This document shows, one piece after another, positions 6,030 to 11,855 of a stretch of 11,855 nt of DNA. A model generated the notes under the pieces. It was not told the origin of the DNA. It saw only the letters and a list, made by a program, of their open reading frames with translations, and ran no database searches. Source of the stretch: Anaerolineae bacterium (GTDB lineage: Bacteria; Chloroflexota; Anaerolineae; Aggregatilineales; Phototrophicaceae); NCBI GenBank assembly GCA_028284565.1, contig JANQRM010000244.1:1-11855 (forward strand), read 5' to 3'. Numbering within the stretch: the first letter of the stretch is position 1; each line of letters starts with the position of its first letter. A program made the translations under genes and the position numbers.

Positions 6030-6057
6030 TTGCTAGCGACATGCCACCTGCTATAAT
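6030..6057 (+). promoter_or_regulatory. Promoter of the membrane-protein operon, predicted leaderless
   Basis: TTGCTA (6030-6035, 4 of 6), a 16-bp spacer and a perfect TATAAT (6052-6057). The ATG begins at 6064, so the expected transcription start falls on or next to the start codon, and no Shine-Dalgarno lies upstream. Both facts point to a leaderless mRNA, a common mode in several non-proteobacterial lineages. Confidence 0.65.
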
Positions 6058-6063
6058 CGCGGG

Positions 6064-8979
6064 ATGTTGTCAAAACGCTCGATTCGTCGCTTATTTTGGG
6101 GGTGTCTTATCCTGTGGGGAATTCTGATCGCCCTACAGCTTATCCATCTCAGCACACCGGTTCATATCACCGACACAAACGGCGAGTCGACTGTTGAAAT
6201 CACCATCCAACCCGGCACAATTCACTTTCCCAATCAGGACGTACAGGTCAGATGGGAACTCGACGGAATCCAATCCGTCCACATTGACGGACAGGGGACT
6301 ATCGGAGCAGGCGACACCACCTTCGTTGCCGATGCCTGCAATGCACTTGCTTTTAATGTGGTCTACAGCGACGGAACAGAAGCGAGCTTCCATGCCCAAC
6401 CCCGCCTTAGCATCACCGACCCCGTAACAATACTATTGGTCATTTTGGGCATAGGTGTCCTTCTTTTGGCTGGACATGCCTATCGGATACCTATCGCAAC
6501 ACCAGTTTCCGACAGCCTTTTTCAATTACCAGCTACCCTCGCTGACTTCAAACAGAGCCGAATATTGTGGAAATGGCTCTTGCTCTTAGGTGTTGTATTG
6601 CCCGTCATTTATTCGACTATCCCACTTTGCAATGGGCAGAACTTGGTGAACTTTGGCTTCGACACCTTTCAAATGGCTGGGTTTTATTTACCGATTATCA
6701 TCAGCTTATTCTTATTCATTTTCTCCATCATTCGCAATGAAGTTTTTTACTACGGGATACGCCAATGGGTCTATCGCACACCTCAGCCGATTGTCATCAC
6801 CATTGTCATTATTTGGTGGGGGCTGGTCTTCAGCCAGATTGCAAAGTGGGCGTATCAATTGCCCGTTGTCCCTGTCCTCATCACAGGAGCGTGGTTCGCC
6901 CTTGTCGGCTTTACTATCGTACTCGTCAACGCAACCAGTCCGAATCGACGTGCATTATTCGCAAACCTCACACGAGAACGCCTGACCCAACATCGCGTTC
7001 CTATCCTCATCATCGGTTTGGTACTCGGCTTGCTACTATGGTTCACCCCATGGCAAATGTTCATTGCCTACACTTGGTTACAGATGCTCATTGGAGTTGC
7101 GTTGTTCGTTCTGCCGGGACTATTCGTCCAACAGTGGTTTCATCGTCAACAAGCATGGAGCCTGAGTCGCGCCATCAGTCTAGGCTTTGTCTTGTCCGTC
7201 ACGATGACCGCCCTACTCGGCTTCGTCAGCAATCTACTTGGCTTATCCATGACCGCCGTACAAGCTGGCTTGTTTATCATAGGCTTTTTGGCATTTGTTG
7301 CCTTACTTTGGGACGGACAATGGAGCTTACCCCCGACCAAGACCGAATACCCCCGTCTGGTAGCTGGTCTCATGTTGATCGCAATCATGGCGATGCTCTT
7401 CATAAGTCGGATGCCCTTTGCCCATTTCGCTTATAATACTGCTTTCACAGGCGATTATCATTCACAGACTGCCTATGCCACCTACTTTTCCGAAGCAGAG
7501 CCCTACGCTTACCAAGAGGTCTTCCTCGGCACAGATACCCCAACTCCACCGCGCTTTTGGTTTTTCTATTGGTCGCTTTCACACGCCCTCATTGACCAAC
7601 TCGCCAACACCCATGCGAGTGTCAGTGTCTTAATCTTAGGGTCCTTCACTGCCATCATTGCCTTCATCAGCAGTTATGCGCTTGCCCGACGCTTAGGCTT
7701 GAATCGCATCATGGCATGGTTAGTCATTCTGGTACAAATCGCCAGCTTTGCACTCACATTGGAGAACTTCGAAGTCGGACAAGTTTTCGTCCAATGGACA
7801 GCCATCGACAAAGGCATTTTGACCTTCATCTTTACACCGGTTGTCCTATCCCTCTTGTTAGGATGGTTGGCAAAACCCACACGCCGAACCTTCAGCCTAT
7901 TGTGCCTTGCCATAATTGGAATGCCCTTCACCCACCCAGTCATGACCGCCGTGACAGTACTCGTCTGTGGATTCATCTTGCTCTTTGATACGCTCGTCAC
8001 CCGACGCATCAAGATACAATTATTGGCTCTGCTTGATTTAGGGATTGCTGTCGCCCTGCCTTTTACAAACCTCCTCCTTGCCTCACAATCCAATTCAGCC
8101 TTAAATGAAATGATTACCGTTGGACCGGACTTTTCCGTTGCGCCCGATTTTCATCGAGACCTGCTCATTGTAAGCGACAACGGACAATATCGTATTGCGA
8201 CGCATTTGGTCGATGCCTTGCCCTTTGTTCTTGCTATAGTCTCGCTTGGCATCTTGCTCATTCGCACCCCACGAGCCATCTCCACACGCTTTGCACTTGC
8301 CACACTGATTCCTCTCGGCATCGTCTTGTTTCCGCCAACCGCTTCAGTACTTGGACGCGCCATCACCCCCTTCCAGCTGTGGAGGGTTCCATGGATCGTC
8401 CCCTTGGGTGTGGTCATTCTCTTGGGGTATCATCAACTGCAACAACGCCTACCGCAACAAGGGCGGCAAGTCCTCATCGCACTCATCGCACTCGGTTGCC
8501 TCGCGATCACCATTACAGGCTTCCAACAATCCGTATGGGCAATTGCCGATATTGAATCCGCGAGAGAAGACAATGCAGACCGCCCGATCCGTGTTCAGCA
8601 GGTTTACGCCAACATGGGCAGGTATTTAGCAGAACATGCACAAGACAATGCGCTCATCATCGGTGATCCCATTCTTGCCTCATGGATTCCCACGTTATCG
8701 GGCAACAGTGCCGGGCTTATTTTCCGCAGTCCACAAAACATGACCGGACATGCGGGTATTCCACTAGATGAATCCCAAGCACGATACGATGCCTATCTGC
8801 AATTTTTTCAGAGCGACGACGACCAAGCACGCATTGACATTCTAAATACCTATGATGTCGATTATCTGATTATCAGTCGCAACCAACCCACCATTCACGA
8901 TTTCGCTAATCGTTATGATGCAGTCGAAGAAGTGGATACATTCGGCATCTATACGCTTTACGCGGTGACATCTCCATGA
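6064..8979 (+). CDS. Large polytopic membrane protein: ectodomain module plus GT-C-like glycosyltransferase core
   Basis: Protein of 971 aa with roughly 20 membrane segments. In order: a signal-anchor helix (about 11-28); an extracytoplasmic beta-type domain (about 43-115) with W64, GIQSV (68-72), a GQGTIGAG turn (76-83), C92 and SDG (102-104); a TM bundle; the loop 'GDYHSQTAYATYF' with D464 in a D-x-H context, typical of the acidic first loop of GT-C enzymes; further TMs; and a soluble C-terminal domain from about 825 containing 'YDVDYLIISR' (930-939), a style seen at the C-terminus of many GT-C-like proteins, for example DUF6541-type. GT-C enzymes move a sugar from a polyprenyl-phosphate donor outside the membrane. 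Donor and acceptor are unknown and catalysis is unproven. It is the first gene of the operon, has no leader, and overlaps the next gene by ATGA. Confidence 0.8.
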   Translation: MLSKRSIRRLFWGCLILWGILIALQLIHLSTPVHITDTNGESTVEITIQPGTIHFPNQDVQVRWELDGIQSVHIDGQGTIGAGDTTFVADACNALAFNVVYSDGTEASFHAQPRLSITDPVTILLVILGIGVLLLAGHAYRIPIATPVSDSLFQLPATLADFKQSRILWKWLLLLGVVLPVIYSTIPLCNGQNLVNFGFDTFQMAGFYLPIIISLFLFIFSIIRNEVFYYGIRQWVYRTPQPIVITIVIIWWGLVFSQIAKWAYQLPVVPVLITGAWFALVGFTIVLVNATSPNRRALFANLTRERLTQHRVPILIIGLVLGLLLWFTPWQMFIAYTWLQMLIGVALFVLPGLFVQQWFHRQQAWSLSRAISLGFVLSVTMTALLGFVSNLLGLSMTAVQAGLFIIGFLAFVALLWDGQWSLPPTKTEYPRLVAGLMLIAIMAMLFISRMPFAHFAYNTAFTGDYHSQTAYATYFSEAEPYAYQEVFLGTDTPTPPRFWFFYWSLSHALIDQLANTHASVSVLILGSFTAIIAFISSYALARRLGLNRIMAWLVILVQIASFALTLENFEVGQVFVQWTAIDKGILTFIFTPVVLSLLLGWLAKPTRRTFSLLCLAIIGMPFTHPVMTAVTVLVCGFILLFDTLVTRRIKIQLLALLDLGIAVALPFTNLLLASQSNSALNEMITVGPDFSVAPDFHRDLLIVSDNGQYRIATHLVDALPFVLAIVSLGILLIRTPRAISTRFALATLIPLGIVLFPPTASVLGRAITPFQLWRVPWIVPLGVVILLGYHQLQQRLPQQGRQVLIALIALGCLAITITGFQQSVWAIADIESAREDNADRPIRVQQVYANMGRYLAEHAQDNALIIGDPILASWIPTLSGNSAGLIFRSPQNMTGHAGIPLDESQARYDAYLQFFQSDDDQARIDILNTYDVDYLIISRNQPTIHDFANRYDAVEEVDTFGIYTLYAVTSP

Positions 8980-10217
8980 ACCGACGTATCCTCATAGGCA
9001 GTCTTACGGTTGGTTTCCTCATTCTTTCTTTACGAGTATCCTATCTCACCACCAGCCAAACCATCACCGACACACCCGCCGACAGCGCATCCGTTCACTT
9101 CACACTGCAACCGTCCATTGTTTTTTATCCCCAACAGATGGTAGAAGTCGCTTGGCAACTCGAAGGCATTCAATCCGTCTTTCTAAACGAGAATGGACGA
9201 ATCGGCGCAGATAAATTTTCTGAAGCCATCAATCACTGTAGCCTCTACACCTGGTCAGTCACCTTCCAAGATGGCACAACCCGCGACTATGAATTGCAAC
9301 CCCATTATCTGTGGACAGATGGCCTCTTATTCCTCATTATTGGTGTTGGATTATCACTCTTGCTATTCTTTGGGAATCATCACCTACGCCACCGACTTGG
9401 ACTCTTGCTCATTGGACTGCTTCATCTGACACTTGGCTACCATTTATTCCCAGTAACCTGTGACCATCCTCTGAACCACATCGTTCAACCCTTAATTACC
9501 GTAGCCTATGGGATGACTCTGCTTCTGTTCTTTATCTTCTGGCTTATCAGTTGGCACAAACCACATCAACTCGATTCCAGGCGTGTCTGGCGATTAGGTC
9601 TCGCGTCATTTGGTCTCGCTCTCGTCGTTATCACACTTCGCCCGACCTTCATCACGCTCTTTGACGAATACCCGTGGTTTATCCCCCTTATTCCATTAGT
9701 GATAAGCCTCATCTTGCTCGCACAATTACCAAATGCTCCAGCAGTTGCGCATCATCTGCGACTTGGAGTCATTGGAATACTCTCCCTAGTCGCCATCGGC
9801 ATCAACCTCGCTAATCCCCTTAATCGACCCTCCCCCAATCTACTTAACGAAGATAATAGCTTGCAATCCGCCAACCCATCCGTCTTTCCCGATATCGCGG
9901 TCTATGCAGGCGAACATTTTGCAGGTTGGGAATACAACTATCCCATCAATGCAGAGGGAGTACGACAAGCCTTGTGGCAATTGCGTTGGAGCGAACTGCT
10001 TCCCAATGCTATCGACTATGACAGCGCCTTGACCACAACCGAACACGACGCACTCCTCGTCCTACCCCATACCATCGTGACCAACACCCTCACTGATGAA
10101 GACTTTGCCTTTGTCGCATCGGATGCAGAGAGAGGAAGACTCTGGTTTCTGCGTTATGAAGACCAGCTCTGGTTTGTCCCAGAAATCCATGTGCCAGAAA
10201 GATTCCTAAACTCATGA
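8976..10217 (+). CDS. Membrane protein repeating the N-terminal module of the preceding gene
   Basis: Protein of 413 aa. It has a signal-anchor (about 5-23) and an extracytoplasmic domain (about 40-110) with W60, EGIQSV (63-68), NGRIGA (73-78), C88 and QDG (98-100). TM segments follow at about 113-132 and 140-158, with a P-V-T-C-D turn (159-163) that mirrors P-L-C-N in the 971-aa protein, then further TMs to about 285 and a soluble C-terminal domain of about 125 residues ending at the stop. Similarity to the N-terminal third of the preceding product covers the ectodomain and probably the first helices; it lacks a GT-C-like core. Function is unknown. A partner or acceptor-binding subunit for the next gene's product is a reasonable inference. 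The start overlaps the previous stop (ATGA, 8976-8979) and there is no Shine-Dalgarno, so translation is probably coupled. Confidence 0.8.
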   Translation: MNRRILIGSLTVGFLILSLRVSYLTTSQTITDTPADSASVHFTLQPSIVFYPQQMVEVAWQLEGIQSVFLNENGRIGADKFSEAINHCSLYTWSVTFQDGTTRDYELQPHYLWTDGLLFLIIGVGLSLLLFFGNHHLRHRLGLLLIGLLHLTLGYHLFPVTCDHPLNHIVQPLITVAYGMTLLLFFIFWLISWHKPHQLDSRRVWRLGLASFGLALVVITLRPTFITLFDEYPWFIPLIPLVISLILLAQLPNAPAVAHHLRLGVIGILSLVAIGINLANPLNRPSPNLLNEDNSLQSANPSVFPDIAVYAGEHFAGWEYNYPINAEGVRQALWQLRWSELLPNAIDYDSALTTTEHDALLVLPHTIVTNTLTDEDFAFVASDAERGRLWFLRYEDQLWFVPEIHVPERFLNS

Positions 10218-11650
10218 TTGGGCAATGGCTCTTTTTGGTCGGATTACATTTGGTGGGTTGTTTGCTTTTCCTCCCCCTTCGTCCCAAAATCCCGCTTGCC
10301 TTTATCAGTCTTACGGGTTTCCTATGGGGCAGTGTCGCGTGGGTATTGATGAGTCTCATTGCGCTTTTGACAGTTGGCTTTTCGCCAATACTAGTATTGC
10401 TCTTCTTGGGGATATTGCTGGGGATTGTCTGGTGGATAGCGTGGGGCGGAAGCAACGTCCAACTCCAGCGTACAGACGGCTTCGGGATTCTCGCCGGACT
10501 CATCCTTATCGGCATCCTCGCCATCGTCTTCATCAACGGCAATCGCGCCATTGCTACTGTCGATTCCTTCTCGAACATCGCCATCGGACGTGCCATCATC
10601 CGTGATGGTTTTCTGCCTCAATACCGAACCTTCCTCAGCACGTCTGGCATCTTCTTACCGATTCTGCAAGGAACGAGTGTCTTTATGGGCGATGCCTATC
10701 TCTGGGCATTCCAACCCTTGCTTACCGTCACCGGACTTTGTGCGCTCGGCATCATACTCCTCTATCAACTGCTTCAGTCCTTTGGCAATTCACGTTGGCT
10801 CTCATTAACAATCATGTTGGGGGCATTGCTTTTTGTGGGGACAACCTACCATGCCATCTACCAAGCCTACAATATTCACTCCAACGCCCTCGCCAGCATC
10901 TACCTCCCACTAGCGATGGCTTGCTTTTACATAGGACTCAATCGCCAAGCCGTCACATGGATGCTTCTGGGCATGGTTGCACTTGTGGCTTTCTCCTTCG
11001 CACGTCCAGAAGGAATTATCTTTTCCCTCCCCTTACTCGTCTTGATATTAAGTCAACAACGCTTCAGTTACCATCAACATCGCAATCTTTTCCTACCCTA
11101 TGTTGCTATTGTTGGCGCGTGGTCAGTCTGTCTTTTAATCTTTTCCAGCAGTGCCTCACGACTTCTGAATGCCGGCACCCTCTATCTGATATTAGGTGCA
11201 TTAGCTGGCATAACCCTTCTCCTCTTCGCACCCAAATGGACAATCGTTCAGCAACGCCTCATCCCCTATTTGCCTCAATTGATGCTTCTAGGGGTGGTCT
11301 TCACACTCGTCGGACTAACCATCTGGAAACCGCAGAGTGCCAGCACCATCATCAACACGATCAAAAATATGTATGTGCAAGACACCTCACTGTGGGGCGT
11401 GACATGGATGGTGATGGTCGCGGTATTCGTCGCTAGCTTCACCTTGCCTGCCCTTCCCCATTCAGCACTGTTTCGTTATGGATTACCCATTCTCTGGTTA
11501 CTCACGCTCGTAATCAGCTTTGTCCGAGCCGACCCCTACTACGTCGCATGGTTCGACTCCGGCAATCGTATGCTGACTCACGTCTATCTTGCCTTCATCT
11601 TCTATTTACTGCTGACTCTTGCCTATCGACATCAAGCTACGAGGGACTAA
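10214..11650 (+). CDS. GT-C-like polytopic membrane protein
   Basis: Protein of 478 aa, almost entirely hydrophobic, with about 12 membrane segments. After the first four or five helices comes a loop with 'ATVDSFSNIAIGRAI' (D117), comparable to the acidic first loop of GT-C glycosyltransferases and to D464 of the 971-aa protein. ARPEG (263-267) lies after a later helix; this signature is frequent in polyprenyl-phosphate-sugar-dependent transferases and related membrane proteins. A late G-N-R-M-L-T-H-V loop again fits that group. The soluble C-terminal domain seen in the 971-aa protein is absent. The start overlaps the preceding stop (ATGA, 10214-10217). The stop codon overlaps that of the convergent gene by 4 bp, leaving no room for a terminator. 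Likely role: glycan or lipid-linked sugar transfer at the envelope, moderately supported. A catalytically inactive membrane scaffold is the main alternative. Confidence 0.78.
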   Translation: MIGQWLFLVGLHLVGCLLFLPLRPKIPLAFISLTGFLWGSVAWVLMSLIALLTVGFSPILVLLFLGILLGIVWWIAWGGSNVQLQRTDGFGILAGLILIGILAIVFINGNRAIATVDSFSNIAIGRAIIRDGFLPQYRTFLSTSGIFLPILQGTSVFMGDAYLWAFQPLLTVTGLCALGIILLYQLLQSFGNSRWLSLTIMLGALLFVGTTYHAIYQAYNIHSNALASIYLPLAMACFYIGLNRQAVTWMLLGMVALVAFSFARPEGIIFSLPLLVLILSQQRFSYHQHRNLFLPYVAIVGAWSVCLLIFSSSASRLLNAGTLYLILGALAGITLLLFAPKWTIVQQRLIPYLPQLMLLGVVFTLVGLTIWKPQSASTIINTIKNMYVQDTSLWGVTWMVMVAVFVASFTLPALPHSALFRYGLPILWLLTLVISFVRADPYYVAWFDSGNRMLTHVYLAFIFYLLLTLAYRHQATRD

Positions 11651-11855
11651 TCCCCCACATAGCTATAGACAATCTGCTCAGACGCGCCGGGTTCAAGTGT
11701 GATTTCCCAGCGGAACAAATTACCCTCTTGACGCATCGGCTCATGCGAGAACGTGAAATTGACGGCATCGGCAGGATAAACATTCACCACTTCCATGATA
11801 ATTGTCTCACCCGTGAAGTTCTCTAAAGCCAGAGTCACATCATACTTGGTATCCC
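11647..11855 (-). CDS. C-terminal fragment of a DUF4139-like protein (continues beyond the window)
   Basis: Only the last 68 residues are visible. The open frame runs to the window edge; the GTG at 11838 is an internal Val, preceded in frame by D-T-K-Y-D. The visible part is an all-beta, extracytoplasmic-looking stretch: ALENFTGE, then VVNVYPADAVNFTFS, then a loop, then 'GNLFRWEITLEPG' and a terminal IVYSYVGD. Alternating beta-strands ending in G-x-L-x-W-x-[IL]-x-L-x-P-G and a final Y-x-Y strand match the C-terminus of DUF4139 proteins, which have no settled function. The family call is tentative because the diagnostic N-terminal part is missing. The gene is convergent with the operon and shares CTAA (11647-11650), which is TAA on + and TAG on -. 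Confidence 0.65.
   Translation of the reverse strand, partial: DTKYDVTLALENFTGETIIMEVVNVYPADAVNFTFSHEPMRQEGNLFRWEITLEPGASEQIVYSYVGD

Noticed and set aside
6765..7436. 223-codon plus-strand open frame inside the 971-aa gene
   Set aside because: It is in another frame of a gene with clear membrane topology and promoter, its product is rich in His, Arg, Ser and Pro without a domain, and no start signal precedes it.
10090..10599. 169-codon minus-strand open frame opposite the 413/478-aa junction
   Set aside because: Antisense shadow rich in Met, Arg, Pro and Lys with no motif, spanning the overlap of two well-supported genes.
10738..11436. 232-codon plus-strand open frame inside the 478-aa gene
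   Set aside because: Alternate frame of a C-rich gene with low-complexity product; the overlapping frame has GT-C-like motifs and an ATGA-coupled start.
11647..11838. Stand-alone 63-aa minus-strand ORF starting at GTG 11838
   Set aside because: The frame stays open to the window edge, with plausible beta-strand residues before the GTG, so this is the end of a longer gene.

Overview
The window looks like chromosomal DNA of a free-living Chloroflexota bacterium, most likely Anaerolineae-like. The clues are a Ser/Thr kinase with a Pro/Thr-rich linker and a Cys-containing C-terminal ectodomain, and extracytoplasmic beta-type domains with a 'W-x-x-x-G-I-Q-S-V' core ahead of membrane bundles. This placement rests on remembered family style, not on a search. 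Base composition is moderate. In three 60-base lines counted by hand, C exceeds G on the + strand (16/10, 22/10 and 18/11), so the strand looks C-skewed across genes of both orientations. No tRNA, rRNA, insertion sequence, phage gene or CRISPR array was seen.

Layout. (1) 28-4507, minus strand: four genes read from right to left. They are a membrane Ser/Thr kinase with a GTG start, a Tat-exported FAD amine oxidase, and two tandem DUF3592-like two-TM proteins. Gaps are 41, 81 and 15/5 bp depending on the start chosen, so co-transcription is plausible. The 81-bp gap encodes a nested three-stem hairpin whose outer 3' arm contains the Shine-Dalgarno of the first DUF3592 gene. (2) 4508-6018: a regulatory-looking region followed by three small plus-strand genes, a short membrane protein (82 aa), an MgtC/SapB-type protein (143 aa) and a paralogue of the first short protein (65 aa). 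Each is preceded, 59-74 bp before its start codon, by a copy of one short dyad (AACCCC, about 8 AT bases, GGGGGT). Terminator-like hairpins follow the first two genes, and a longer repeat of about 50 bp links terminator and dyad at two of the sites.

(3) 6064-11650, plus strand: three membrane-protein genes joined by two ATGA stop/start overlaps. A TATAAT box ends six bases before the first ATG, which predicts a leaderless mRNA. The first protein (971 aa) has an N-terminal ectodomain and membrane module followed by a GT-C-like membrane core and a soluble tail. The second (413 aa) repeats the N-terminal module, and the third (478 aa) resembles the GT-C-like core. The operon therefore seems to hold a fused version and a split version of the same architecture. 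A role in lipid-linked sugar transfer at the cell surface is inferred only from topology and motifs. (4) 11647-11855, minus strand: the C-terminal end of a DUF4139-like protein, convergent with the operon and overlapping its stop codon by 4 bp.

The most promising undescribed element is the triplicated dyad with its linked terminator repeat and paralogous small proteins. Next come the SD-sequestering hairpin at 1202-1271 and the fused/split membrane glycosyltransferase-like pair.
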